From NCBI GenBank assembly GCA_000961655.1, contig LADR01000023.1, forward strand, positions 124,001 to 188,000: a stretch of 64,000 nt of DNA. Direction: 5' to 3'. Position 1 is the first letter of the stretch, and every line of letters begins with the position of its first letter. This document shows positions 19,238 through 27,585 of this stretch, piece after piece. The stretch comes from Desulfatitalea sp. BRH_c12 (GTDB lineage: Bacteria > Desulfobacterota > Desulfobacteria > Desulfobacterales > Desulfosarcinaceae). Position numbers and translations under genes: made by a program. The notes beneath the pieces were generated by a model. The model had not been told where the DNA came from. It did no database searches and saw only the letters and a list, made by a program, of their open reading frames with translations.

Positions 19238-20024
19238 TTAAATCCTCTATGGTTAGAAGGTCCACCATTTCTTGATGAATGTGCGTGTTGGTGGCCAAGA
19301 TTTGCTTATCGTAAAAGTTAAAAGGGTGATCCGCGTAATCGGTCACTCGGGCGCCGGCTTCTCTGGCGACCAGCAGTCCTGCCGCCGTATCCCACGGTTT
19401 GAGATTTTCCTCCCAGAAACCATCGAACCGGCCACAACCCACGTAACATAAATCCAAAGCGGCTGATCCCAATCGGCGCACGCCTTGGGCTGAGGTGAGA
19501 CAACGAGAGAATTGTTCCAGCAGTCCGGTCGGCGGCGTTGTGCGAACGGTGTACGGAAATCCGGTCACCAGGAGGCTGTCGCTGACGGTCTTCGTTGACG
19601 ATGCATGGATAGGTGTGCCATTCAAAGACGCTCCCTGTCCGTGCACGGCCGAGAAAAACTCGCCATTGACCGGATTGAAGACAATTCCCATCAATACCTC
19701 GTCAGTCCGGGCATATGCGATCGATACGGCAAAAAATGGCAGGGCATGGGCGAAATTAGTTGTGCCATCCAGCGGATCGATGATCCAGCAATGTTCGGAA
19801 TTTTCCCCTGATGCGCCGCTCTCTTCAGCCAAAAGGGCATGATCCGGGAAGACTTCCCGGATGGTTTCAACAATGATTTTTTCGGCTGCCACATCGGCTT
19901 CGGTGACCAGATCAATAACCCCTTTTTTGGTCACCCGGAGAGTGCTGCCATAGTAGCGGTTCAAAACTTTTCCGGCGCGATAGGCAGCCCGCACGCCGAC
20001 CTGTTTAATGGATTCCAAATTCAT
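19227..20024 (-). CDS. suhB: Inositol monophosphatase family protein
   Basis: The 265-residue protein matches the FIG/IMPase superfamily, which hydrolyses inositol-1-phosphate or related phosphates using Mg2+. The metal-binding motifs are LLAEESG, WIIDPLDGTTNFAHALPFFAVSIA and the C-terminal LKPWDTAAGLLVAREAGARVTDY. The ATG at 20024 was chosen because family members begin just before a helix like NLESIKQVGVRAA; the longer in-frame start at 20126 adds 34 unrelated residues. Substrate specificity cannot be read from sequence. Confidence 0.9.
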   Translation of the reverse strand: MNLESIKQVGVRAAYRAGKVLNRYYGSTLRVTKKGVIDLVTEADVAAEKIIVETIREVFPDHALLAEESGASGENSEHCWIIDPLDGTTNFAHALPFFAVSIAYARTDEVLMGIVFNPVNGEFFSAVHGQGASLNGTPIHASSTKTVSDSLLVTGFPYTVRTTPPTGLLEQFSRCLTSAQGVRRLGSAALDLCYVGCGRFDGFWEENLKPWDTAAGLLVAREAGARVTDYADHPFNFYDKQILATNTHIHQEMVDLLTIEDLNDR

Positions 20025-20156
20025 AGACTCGTAACCTATCCATTTTGGCAAGGGCTTGTCAAGCCTCAAGCACATTGAATAAAAATCAAGTCGTGGGCTG
20101 ATTTTCCGAGCGGTAATCCACCCCACCTTTTTTCTTACCTTTGCGATTCAGCCGGT

Positions 20157-21812
20157 TCATACGGAAGGATTTTTGTCACCATCTGATTCTTTATCAATGA
20201 TAAAAGCCATTTTATCGATCAGCGGGGGCAGGGTGGTGCGATCTCGCGCACTAATTGGTACGCCATCGAGCTGGCGGGCCAGTTGGGCTACCAAGTCGGG
20301 CGGGAGCAGATCCATTTTGTTCAGGGCGCGCACCTGCGGGATTTGATCCAAAGCCAGATCTTCCAAAATGGACTCCACGACATCGATTTGTTGGGCATGC
20401 CGCGGATTGCTGACGTCTATGACGTGAAGCAGCAGATCGGCGCTCTCCAGTTCCTCCAGCGTGGCTCTGAAAGCCACTACCAGATCCTTGGGTAGGTTGC
20501 GGATAAAACCGACCGTGTCGGTGATCAGCACCTCCAGATCCCTTGGAAAACGCAGACGCCTGCTCGAAGGATCTAATGTGGCGAACAGCCGGCTTTCAGC
20601 CATGACATGGCTGTGGGTCAGGGTATTGAGAAGGGTCGATTTGCCAGCGTTGGTGTAACCGATAATCGAGATGATCGGTACGCCTTTCTGCTCTCGCTTG
20701 CGGCGCTGCTGCTGGCGCTGTTTTTGAACCAAGACAAGGGCTTTTTCGAGATGATGAATCTTATCGCGAACACGGCGCCGATTGATTTCAAGCTTGGTTT
20801 CTCCCGGACCGCGGCCGCCGATGCCACCGGTCAACCGTGACATGGCCGTATTTTTGGTCACCAAACGGGGCTGCATATATTTGAGCTGCGCCAGTTCGAC
20901 TTGCAGTTTACCTTCCTTACTGCGGGCACGTTGGGCGAAAATATCCAAGATCAATTGGGTGCGGTCGATCACTTTAAGGTCGATTTGATCGGTGATCGAC
21001 CGTATTTGAGATGCATTCAGCTCTTGGTCGAAAATGATCAGCGTCACATCCAACTGCATGGCACGAATGGCCAGTTCTTGCAGCTTGCCACTGCCCATGA
21101 GCGTCCGCGAGTCGATGTCCTTGCGAATTTGCAGGACCGAATCCAGCACCTCGATGCCCCCTGAACGAGATAATTCGGTCAGTTCGGCAAGTGAATCCAG
21201 TGCTTTTTTGCGCGGCGCGCTGGTCACGCTGATCAACATGGCGCGCTCGCCACCCGCCGAAAGCATCGAGCGCGCACGCAGTTGCCCCATTTCCCGTTCC
21301 AGTGCATGGATGAGTTCCAAGCATCCCACATCCAGTTGATGGGGCTGAAGTACTTCTCTGGTCTGGTAAGGTGCCTGCTGGATGTCCTGATTAGGAAGAA
21401 TATGGGCCCAGTGGATTTTGTGCGGAAAGCCATCGTCCGTAAGCGTGATCGCGGCTATCATGTCCAAACGCAAGAGGGCCAGGTCTGTAAGATCTTCCTG
21501 GCTAAGGCCTTCATTTTTCAGATGGGTATGAATGCAGCGCACACCGCGCAAGCGCCCAGGGGCAGCGCGGTATTCATACATTTTTGGGAAAAGAATGCTT
21601 TGTGCATCACCTACCAGCACGTAGGCGACTTTGCCTGCGCGATTGATGAGCAGTCCGATCTGGCGCTGAATCTCTACTGACAATTCGGCGATATCGCGTG
21701 CCAATTCGGGGGTGACCAGATATTCGGACGGAACTCTGCGGCGATAGTAACTTTCAAGACGATGCAGTTGTCCGGCTTTGAGTCCTTTGGTATTGCCCCA
21801 TATCGTTTTCAT
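20157..21812 (-). CDS. hflX: GTPase HflX
   Basis: HflX binds and splits ribosomes under stress and hydrolyses GTP. The 551-residue protein has an HflX N-terminal domain (about 200-370, with DSRTLMGSGKLQEL and SRLTGGIGGRGPGETKLE). A coiled linker follows, then a G domain with the P-loop GYTNAGKSTLLN, switch DTVGFIRNLP and NKMD. About 190 extra N-terminal residues precede the core, as in a subset of deltaproteobacterial homologues. Its start overlaps the dnaB stop by four bases, so the two are co-translated. Confidence 0.93.
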   Translation of the reverse strand: MKTIWGNTKGLKAGQLHRLESYYRRRVPSEYLVTPELARDIAELSVEIQRQIGLLINRAGKVAYVLVGDAQSILFPKMYEYRAAPGRLRGVRCIHTHLKNEGLSQEDLTDLALLRLDMIAAITLTDDGFPHKIHWAHILPNQDIQQAPYQTREVLQPHQLDVGCLELIHALEREMGQLRARSMLSAGGERAMLISVTSAPRKKALDSLAELTELSRSGGIEVLDSVLQIRKDIDSRTLMGSGKLQELAIRAMQLDVTLIIFDQELNASQIRSITDQIDLKVIDRTQLILDIFAQRARSKEGKLQVELAQLKYMQPRLVTKNTAMSRLTGGIGGRGPGETKLEINRRRVRDKIHHLEKALVLVQKQRQQQRRKREQKGVPIISIIGYTNAGKSTLLNTLTHSHVMAESRLFATLDPSSRRLRFPRDLEVLITDTVGFIRNLPKDLVVAFRATLEELESADLLLHVIDVSNPRHAQQIDVVESILEDLALDQIPQVRALNKMDLLPPDLVAQLARQLDGVPISARDRTTLPPLIDKMAFIIDKESDGDKNPSV

Positions 21813-23164
21813 GCCGGATTCTCAAAACGGGTGTATTGGCCGAGGAAGGTCAACGGGACAACGCCGGTGGGGCCGTTGCGCTGTTTGGCCAAAATCACTT
21901 CGGCTGTTCCGCGATGAGGATTGTTCTCCTCTTTGTTATACACTTCGTCGCGATAGATAAAAGCCACCACGTCAGCATCCTGCTCCAAGGCACCAGATTC
22001 GCGTAAGTCAGACAATTGTGGCCGTTTGTCGCTACGTTCCTCGAGTTTCCGATTCAATTGCGACAAAGCCAGAACCGGCACGTTCAACTCTTTGGCCAAC
22101 AGTTTAAGGGAGCGAGAAATTTCCGAAATTTCAAGATCCCGTCGTTCGTTGCTTTGATGACCACGCATCAATTGCAGATAGTCAATGATAATCAGCCCAA
22201 GGTTCTTGTCCAACTTCAGGCGCCTGGATTTGGTACGGATGGAGGTCGCTGATATATCCGGTGAGTCGTCAATGAAAATAGGTGCTTCGGACAAGGCGCT
22301 GGCGGCGTCGGTGATCCGGTTCCAGTCGTCCGGATTCAGAAAACCACTGCGCACACGCGAGGAATCCACGCGCGCTTCAGCGCATAGGATGCGCATGGAT
22401 AACTGCTCCTTGGACATTTCTAAGGAGAAGACAGCGACGGGCACATTGCCTTCCACGGCGGCATTACGGGCCAGGTTTAATGCAAGGGCGGTCTTGCCCA
22501 TGGCTGGCCGGGCGGCCAGAATAATCAAATCAGAGCCTTGCAAGCCGGAGGTCATGTTGTCCAAGCGGGTAAAACCGGTCGTGATGCCGGTCACCAGGGC
22601 GCGGTTTTCTTGCCGTTTTTCGAGAGCATCGATATTGTCCTCAATGATCTTGCTCAAAGGATGAAAAGCGGCTCGGTGCTTGCTCTCCGATATTTCAAAG
22701 ACTGACGCCTCGGCAAAATCCAGCACCTGGTCAAAATCGCCGGCATCTTCGAAGCAGCGTTGCGTTATCGCCCCGGCTTTGGATATCAAACGGCGCAGGG
22801 CCGACTTATCGCGCACGATGCGAGCATAATGGGCGACATTGACAGCCGAAGGGACGGTATCGACCAGGCGCGCCAGATAGGCGGCCCCACCGATCTCTTC
22901 AAGCTGATTGCTTTCGCGAAGTGCATTGGCCAAGGTGATCAGGTCGACCGGTTCCGCTTTCCTGAAAAGAGTCTCGATCGCCGTGAAAATTTTCTGATGC
23001 GCGGTACGGTAGAAATCTTCAGCCGTAAGAATTTCCAGGACATCCAGCAGCGTGCCGTTGTCCAGTAAAATGGTGCTGAGAATCGATTCCTCAGCCTCGA
23101 TGCTTTGGGGCGGAAGTTTTTGAAGGGAAGGGTCTGTGGTGGTTTTTTTCAGATTCAACGCCAT
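21809..23164 (-). CDS. dnaB: Replicative DNA helicase
   Basis: DnaB unwinds DNA ahead of the replisome. The 451-residue protein begins with PPQSIEAEESIL, the usual N-terminal domain. Its RecA-like domain has the Walker A AARPAMGKTALALNLA, VFSLEMSKEQL, the Walker B LIIIDYLQLM and the C-terminal SDLRESGALEQDADVVAFIYRDEVY. All are canonical and no intein is present. It follows the ribosomal genes rpsF-rpsR-rplI on the same strand, a common arrangement, but a terminator-like hairpin lies between rplI and dnaB. Confidence 0.96.
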   Translation of the reverse strand: MALNLKKTTTDPSLQKLPPQSIEAEESILSTILLDNGTLLDVLEILTAEDFYRTAHQKIFTAIETLFRKAEPVDLITLANALRESNQLEEIGGAAYLARLVDTVPSAVNVAHYARIVRDKSALRRLISKAGAITQRCFEDAGDFDQVLDFAEASVFEISESKHRAAFHPLSKIIEDNIDALEKRQENRALVTGITTGFTRLDNMTSGLQGSDLIILAARPAMGKTALALNLARNAAVEGNVPVAVFSLEMSKEQLSMRILCAEARVDSSRVRSGFLNPDDWNRITDAASALSEAPIFIDDSPDISATSIRTKSRRLKLDKNLGLIIIDYLQLMRGHQSNERRDLEISEISRSLKLLAKELNVPVLALSQLNRKLEERSDKRPQLSDLRESGALEQDADVVAFIYRDEVYNKEENNPHRGTAEVILAKQRNGPTGVVPLTFLGQYTRFENPA

Positions 23165-23186
23165 GCAGAGTCGGTAGTAGCGGTGA

Positions 23187-23219
23187 GAAAACGGGGCGTT
23201 GCAACGCAGCTACGCCCCG
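23187..23219 (-). terminator. Terminator or attenuator between rplI and dnaB
   Basis: On the minus strand CGGGGCGT and ACGCCCCG form an eight-base-pair GC-rich stem (23192-23219), followed by TTTTC. It lies between the rplI stop and the dnaB start and would end or reduce transcription into dnaB. Confidence 0.6.
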
Positions 23220-23232
23220 GTGTCACACCTTG

Positions 23233-23676
23233 TTATTCGGGAACCACATTCACGGTAATTTCCGGTTCCACATCTTTGTAGACGCGGACGGGGATCTGAA
23301 AGGTGCCCAATGTTTTGATCGGTTCCTTGAGCAAAATCATTCGCTTTTCTACTTGAATATTGTTTCTGGCCAACGCATCGAGGATGTCCCGGGCTGTCAC
23401 CGAACCATAGAGCCGCTCCCCTTCGTGAACCTTGGCGGTCACTTCGCAGGCCACGCCTTCCAGGCGTTGGGCCATTTGTTGGGCCAACTCTTTTTCCTTG
23501 GCGATTTGCAGCTCGAATTTGACCTTCTCATTTTCCAGGATCTTACGGTATTGCACTGTGGCCGGTACCGCTTTGCCCTGAGGCAGCAGATAGTTCCGGG
23601 CAAAGCCTGCCTTTACATCCACTTCACTGCCGATAATGCCCAGTGAATCGATGGTTTCTTTAAGAATCACTTTCAT
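23233..23676 (-). CDS. rplI: 50S ribosomal protein L9
   Basis: L9 binds 23S rRNA. The 147-residue protein shows MKVILKETIDSLG, the central GFARNYLLPQGKAVPAT and a long connecting helix, with the usual C-terminal domain ending in VYKDVEPEITVNVVPE. The ATG at 23676 was chosen because GGAGG lies six bases upstream and the family begins with MKVILLE-like residues. An upstream TTG at 23682 is in frame but unlikely. Confidence 0.96.
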   Translation of the reverse strand: MKVILKETIDSLGIIGSEVDVKAGFARNYLLPQGKAVPATVQYRKILENEKVKFELQIAKEKELAQQMAQRLEGVACEVTAKVHEGERLYGSVTARDILDALARNNIQVEKRMILLKEPIKTLGTFQIPVRVYKDVEPEITVNVVPE

Positions 23677-23715
23677 GCACAACCTCCAATGCCGCGCGAC
23701 GCGGCGGCTACCTTT

Positions 23716-23985
23716 TTAATCAAGGCTGCCGACGAACGGCAGTAAAGCAATGGCCCGCGCCCGTTTGATAGCCAATGTCAAAGTGCGCTGATGAGAAGCA
23801 CAGGTGCCTGTGATGCGACGCGGAATGATTTTGCCCCGTTCCGTTATGAAATATCTTAAAGTCCTGGCATCTTTGTAGTCGATAACGATCTTGCTGTCTG
23901 CACAAAAACGGCACACCTTGCGCCGATGATAGACTCTGCGTTTACGTCTGGCCGTTGCCGGTTTTCTTGTATTTCTATCGTTCAT
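23716..23985 (-). CDS. rpsR: 30S ribosomal protein S18
   Basis: The 89-residue basic protein has the S18 core: [47 protein letters not shown]18 pairs with S6 on the 30S platform. The CRFC-x-C type cysteines and CASH suggest the zinc-binding form. It sits between rpsF and rplI, the standard operon order, with a GAGGAG ribosome site. Confidence 0.97.
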   Translation of the reverse strand: MNDRNTRKPATARRKRRVYHRRKVCRFCADSKIVIDYKDARTLRYFITERGKIIPRRITGTCASHQRTLTLAIKRARAIALLPFVGSLD

Positions 23986-23996
23986 GGCTGCTCCTC

Positions 23997-24497
23997 TTAG
24001 CTCTCGGTGGTATTGTCGTCTTCTTTGCCGGATTCCTGGGCCTGCTGGCTTTGGCCTTCAGGTGTTTGCGCAGCCGGGGTCGCATCGGACTCCTGGGCCT
24101 GCTGACTCTGGCCTTCAGGTACCTGCGCGGTCGCAGTCGCCTCGGACTCCTGAGTAACGGCAGGCGCCTGGGCAGCCGCGATTTCGGCTTTGATTTTCTC
24201 GACATCGGCTTCCGGATTTAGAAGAACGGTCAAATACTTCATGACCCGGTCATCGATACGGCAAAAACGTTCCAACTCATCAACCACTTTGCTCATCCCG
24301 CAGAAATCCATGCGTGCATAGAAGCCGCGCGGCTTTCTCCTGATTTCGTAAGCCAATTTTTTGATGCCCCAAAGATCCTCCTGGATCAGGACACCTTCTT
24401 GTTGCGCAATGATCTCTTTAACGCGGTCTAACAGAGAAGTGCGATCGCCCTCGGGCAGATCCGGATCGATAATGACAATAGTCTCATACCGTCGCAT
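23997..24497 (-). CDS. rpsF: 30S ribosomal protein S6 with a repeat-bearing C-terminal tail
   Basis: Residues 1-100 are a standard S6 domain ([41 protein letters not shown]). S6 binds 16S rRNA with S18. The protein is 166 residues, about 60 more than the usual S6 core. The extra tail is low-complexity, rich in Ala, Gln, Glu and Ser, and contains two copies of a 19-residue unit built on [10 protein letters not shown]. It ends in an acidic EDDNTTES. The tail is probably disordered. GGAGGT precedes the start, and rpsF heads rpsF-rpsR-rplI. Confidence 0.95.
   Translation of the reverse strand: MRRYETIVIIDPDLPEGDRTSLLDRVKEIIAQQEGVLIQEDLWGIKKLAYEIRRKPRGFYARMDFCGMSKVVDELERFCRIDDRVMKYLTVLLNPEADVEKIKAEIAAAQAPAVTQESEATATAQVPEGQSQQAQESDATPAAQTPEGQSQQAQESGKEDDNTTES
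24027..24145 (-). repeat. 57-bp tandem repeat inside rpsF
   Basis: A unit of 57 bases (19 codons) is present twice, beginning near 24030 and 24087, with a partial third copy (the QESEA codons) at about 24144. It encodes the [10 protein letters not shown] repeats of the S6 tail and keeps the frame. Confidence 0.75.
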
Positions 24498-24669
24498 GTA
24501 ACCTCCTTATGGATTATAAAGCCCCGGCACGCGGCCGGAGCAAGGAATGCAGCTCATTTCAATTTTTAAGCGTCGTTGATACCACTCGGCTCGTTTTTTT
24601 GTCAAGGATTAACCCATTCTCCAAGGTAAGCCCTGAATGCTTGAGCAAACACAGTGAACCCGAAGATAG

Positions 24670-24699
24670 AAAAAGGGGGCGATTCATGATCGTCCCCTT
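24670..24699 (-). terminator. Terminator after tRNA-Lys(CTT)
   Basis: On the minus strand GGGGACGAT and ATCGCCCCC form a nine-pair stem with one G-U pair, followed by TTTTTCT. It lies directly downstream of the tRNA gene. Confidence 0.75.
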
Positions 24700-24711
24700 G
24701 ATTGTTGCAAG

Positions 24712-24788
24712 TGGTGGGCCGTGTTGGAATCGAACCAACAACCTACTGATTAAGAGTCAGGTGCTCTGCCTAGTTGAGCTAACGGCCC
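24712..24788 (-). tRNA. tRNA-Lys (anticodon CTT)
   Basis: The minus strand reads GGGCCGT for the acceptor arm, GCTC/GAGC for the D stem, CTGACTCTTAATCAG for the anticodon stem and loop (CTT), GTTGG-TTCGATT-CCAAC for the T arm, and ACGGCCC-A. An encoded CCA follows. It decodes AAG. It differs from the tRNA-Lys(TTT) at 35506 mainly in the D loop and anticodon arm. Confidence 0.95.
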
Positions 24789-24805
24789 CTTTTTTCAAAA
24801 GTCGA

Positions 24806-24834
24806 CAGCTACCAACTTTTATTCTGATTGTCAA
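24806..24834 (-). promoter_or_regulatory. Candidate promoter of tRNA-Lys(CTT)
   Basis: On the minus strand TTGACA (24834-24829) is followed after 17 bases by TAGCTG (24811-24806). The -35 is perfect and the -10 weak. The spacing to the tRNA 5' end fits a short leader. Confidence 0.45.
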
Positions 24835-24879
24835 TTGATTTCTATGTAAACTGAAAATTACTCTATTAGCCTGGTGCCT

Positions 24880-25632
24880 TCATTGCCGCTGCCGTGCCTT
24901 TTCCTTGCGGGCGCGACGGCGATCCTTTTTCCACTCCATTTCGTCGCGTTTGAGGCGTTGGTGCGGTGTGGCGCCCGGTTGGCTGAAGGCGGATGGATCC
25001 AGAAGGTAGCTGCCCGGTGTTTTGGGTTGAACCGGTTGCGCAGACGGTTTGGGTGTGTGGGCATGCGCATTTTCTTTTGGAAGGGGCGGGCCGCTGAAAC
25101 TCTGCGCGGCAATGAAGTCGGCCAGATAGATCGTGTCCCCATATTTTTCGAATGCGGTTCCGGCATTTTTTGAAGAATCCACCTGTACCGTGATCAGGAC
25201 AGGCTCGTTATCTGCTCTTCGGCCCCACCGTTCGGATGTCTCCGGATCAGCGGACAGCATGATGGATCGTGCGCCGCCGGGGCGGATGCCTTTTTCGTGA
25301 ACGACCGGATAGGCACGTCGGCGGACGGTTGTAAACAACAACTTGGGTAACGTATCCGGAACCACGATGGCGGGCAACTGTTCCCGGTTGCAAGCCCGGA
25401 TACGATCGCCAAGGATTTCAATCGGCGCGGGACGCTCCATGAGGATCACTGAATTGAGATGCGCTTGCCTTACATAGCGCCATTCCGGATCTTCATGCAG
25501 GCCTTGAAAGAGGGTGGTGATGCGCACGAATCCGTCTGGGTCGGGCAGCAATCCGAATTCGTCCGGACGGCGGCCCAGCACGTATTCCAAAAATTTTGCG
25601 AATTTCTTGATGGCATGCGGTGTTGTTGACAT
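24880..25632 (-). CDS. KptA-like RNA 2'-phosphotransferase homologue, probably catalytically degenerate
   Basis: The 250-residue protein follows the Tpt1/KptA fold order: KFAKFLEYVLGRRPDEFGL with a winged-helix N-terminal part, RIRACNREQ, a hydrophobic strand ending LLFTTVRRRAYPVVHEKGIRPG, and YGDTIYLADFI. In active KptA the matching segments are LRHxPE, IRAxQGHS and YHGT. Here the histidines of the first two are replaced (GRRP, NREQ) and the HGT is FTT, so NAD-dependent phosphate transfer looks doubtful. The last 70 residues are a charged, proline-rich, Lys/Arg-rich tail that may bind nucleic acid. It lies alone between tRNA-Lys and hemL. Confidence 0.65.
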   Translation of the reverse strand: MSTTPHAIKKFAKFLEYVLGRRPDEFGLLPDPDGFVRITTLFQGLHEDPEWRYVRQAHLNSVILMERPAPIEILGDRIRACNREQLPAIVVPDTLPKLLFTTVRRRAYPVVHEKGIRPGGARSIMLSADPETSERWGRRADNEPVLITVQVDSSKNAGTAFEKYGDTIYLADFIAAQSFSGPPLPKENAHAHTPKPSAQPVQPKTPGSYLLDPSAFSQPGATPHQRLKRDEMEWKKDRRRARKEKARQRQ

Positions 25633-25786
25633 GTGTGTACCTTTAGTCAGTTGCGATTTACCCGTTATCCATGAATTCCCCCGTTAAGCAAGACCATGCC
25701 AAGCATACGGCCGAGGACGGGTGCGCCGCAATCGGTACTGCAGGGTTCGTATGAATGGAAACCCTTTCGCAGGCTCGTATGCCGGC

Positions 25787-25815
25787 TTGACCCGTCCGTA
25801 GGGGTCTGTTATCCT
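25787..25815 (+). promoter_or_regulatory. Candidate hemL promoter
   Basis: TTGACC at 25787 and TATCCT at 25810 are 17 bases apart. The leader to the hemL start would be about 55 bases. Confidence 0.5.
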
Positions 25816-25876
25816 CGCTTTTCTTGGATGATCTGTCAATTATTCCTTAACGACTACGGATGAGAAGGGATCTACG

Positions 25877-27163
25877 ATGTACTCTGTTTCCAAAGACCTT
25901 TTCGAGCGTGCCATGCACTTGATTCCCGGTGGCGTCAACAGTCCGGTGCGTGCGTGCCGTTCAGTGGGAACCCAACCGCTTTTTATCGAACGTGCGGAGG
26001 GTTGCCGCCTGTACGATGCCGACGGCAACCGTTTTGTCGATTACGTGGGGTCTTGGGGGCCGATGATTCTGGGGCATCGTCATCCCGCCGTTATCGAAGC
26101 GTTGGTCCGCGCACTGGCGCAAGGCACCAGTTTCGGTGCCCCTACGCGTCTTGAAGTGGAACTGGCGCAATTGGTAGTGGATGCCGTACCCTCAGTGGAA
26201 ATGATCCGTATGGTCAACTCCGGGACGGAAGCGACCATGAGCGCGATCCGCCTGGCGCGGGGAGCGACCGGACGGGATATTATTGTCAAATTCGACGGAT
26301 GCTACCATGGGCACGCTGACAGCTTGCTGGTCGGCGCAGGGTCTGGCGTGGCGACATTGGCAATCGCCGGCAGCCCGGGCGTTCCGCAGGCCTTTGTGGA
26401 TCATACGTTATCGCTACCCTTTAACGACAGCGTTACCCTTGCGCAGGTGATGGCCGAAAAGGGCGATCGCATTGCCGCTGTTATCGTCGAGCCGGTCGCG
26501 GGCAATATGGGGCTGGTACCTCCTCAACCGGGTTTTTTGTTGAAGGTGCGCAATCTATGCGACCGTTATGGAAGCGTACTTATCTTCGACGAAGTAATGA
26601 CCGGTTTTCGCGTGGCTTACGGCGGTGCCCAGGCATTGTATTCAATCCGCCCGGATTTGACCTGTTTCGGAAAAATCATCGGCGGCGGGTTGCCGGTGGG
26701 AGCGTATGGCGGACGCCGTGATCTGATGGCGCAAGTGGCGCCCCAGGGGCCTGTTTATCAGGCCGGCACGCTTTCAGGCAATCCGCTGGCGATGGCAGCG
26801 GGTATCGCAACTTTGAAAGAGATCGCCAAACCGGGCTTTTATGATGCCTTGGCCCAGTCATCGCGTCAATTGATCGACGGTTTGGGCCAAGCAGCCCAAA
26901 AAGCCGGCATCAGTGTATCCACGTCCGGAGTCGGGTCGATGCTGGGACTCTTTTTTACGGAAGGTCCGGTGCACAATTTTGCGGATGCCAAAAAATCCGA
27001 TTTAAAACGTTTTTCCGCCTACTACCGGCAGATGTTGGCCAAAGGCATTTATTTGGCGCCTTCTCAATTCGAGGCTTTTTTTGTTTCCGCAGCCCATGAC
27101 GCCGATGCGATCGACTGTACGCTGCAGGCTGCTGAAGATGTATTCGGGCAATTGGCTACATGA
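25877..27163 (+). CDS. hemL: Glutamate-1-semialdehyde 2,1-aminomutase
   Basis: HemL converts glutamate-1-semialdehyde to 5-aminolevulinate in the C5 pathway of tetrapyrrole synthesis, needed for haem, sirohaem and cobamides. The 428-residue class III PLP enzyme has [46 protein letters not shown] and the PLP-lysine motif [17 protein letters not shown]. Length is standard. It is transcribed alone, divergent from the KptA-like gene. Confidence 0.96.
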   Translation: MYSVSKDLFERAMHLIPGGVNSPVRACRSVGTQPLFIERAEGCRLYDADGNRFVDYVGSWGPMILGHRHPAVIEALVRALAQGTSFGAPTRLEVELAQLVVDAVPSVEMIRMVNSGTEATMSAIRLARGATGRDIIVKFDGCYHGHADSLLVGAGSGVATLAIAGSPGVPQAFVDHTLSLPFNDSVTLAQVMAEKGDRIAAVIVEPVAGNMGLVPPQPGFLLKVRNLCDRYGSVLIFDEVMTGFRVAYGGAQALYSIRPDLTCFGKIIGGGLPVGAYGGRRDLMAQVAPQGPVYQAGTLSGNPLAMAAGIATLKEIAKPGFYDALAQSSRQLIDGLGQAAQKAGISVSTSGVGSMLGLFFTEGPVHNFADAKKSDLKRFSAYYRQMLAKGIYLAPSQFEAFFVSAAHDADAIDCTLQAAEDVFGQLAT

Positions 27164-27208
27164 CTTGACCGATGACGAACAGCTTGCGCGGCCGTATCGC
27201 TGCCGGCC

Positions 27209-27529
27209 CTAGAAACGGTACTTGATGATGGCCCAGGGGGATAGGGGCGGCACGACATTTTCCGAATATTCAAATCCGGTTTCACCGGCCGAGTCTTCTT
27301 CTTCATAAAATAGCCATTGCAGATCCAGCTTGAGAGCATAACGGTCGGACAGGTGGATATCCATGTCTGTATTGGCTGGATTTTCAAGTGAAACGGCGAA
27401 TTCATTGACCTGATTGCCAGGGCCGCGGATGTGGAGGAAGGCTGTGCGGGGAACGGAAGCAAACGTGGAACATCCTGTCATGATCGTGACAATCAGAAGC
27501 GTGCCGATGATTCCAATCGTTTTTTTCAT
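27209..27529 (-). CDS. Small putative lipoprotein
   Basis: The 106-residue protein starts MKKTIGIIGTLLIVTIMTGCS, a lipoprotein signal peptide with a TGCS lipobox, so it is probably lipid-modified and anchored in the outer membrane. The mature part is mostly beta and acidic (NEFAVSLENPANTDMDIHLS and a terminal WAIIKYRF). I do not recognise the family. The ATG at 27529 was chosen because it places the signal peptide at the N terminus behind GGAGAAGG. It lies just downstream of the M23 peptidase gene. Confidence 0.75.
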   Translation of the reverse strand: MKKTIGIIGTLLIVTIMTGCSTFASVPRTAFLHIRGPGNQVNEFAVSLENPANTDMDIHLSDRYALKLDLQWLFYEEEDSAGETGFEYSENVVPPLSPWAIIKYRF

Positions 27530-27585
27530 ATGCACCTTCTCCATTCTGTTGCGTTGTACGGTCACTATCGCTGCGTCTGTCAGGC

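Noticed and set aside
23955-24221. Leucine/arginine-rich plus-strand frame with internal repeats
   Set aside because: The repeats are the antisense reading of the 57-bp tandem repeat in rpsF.
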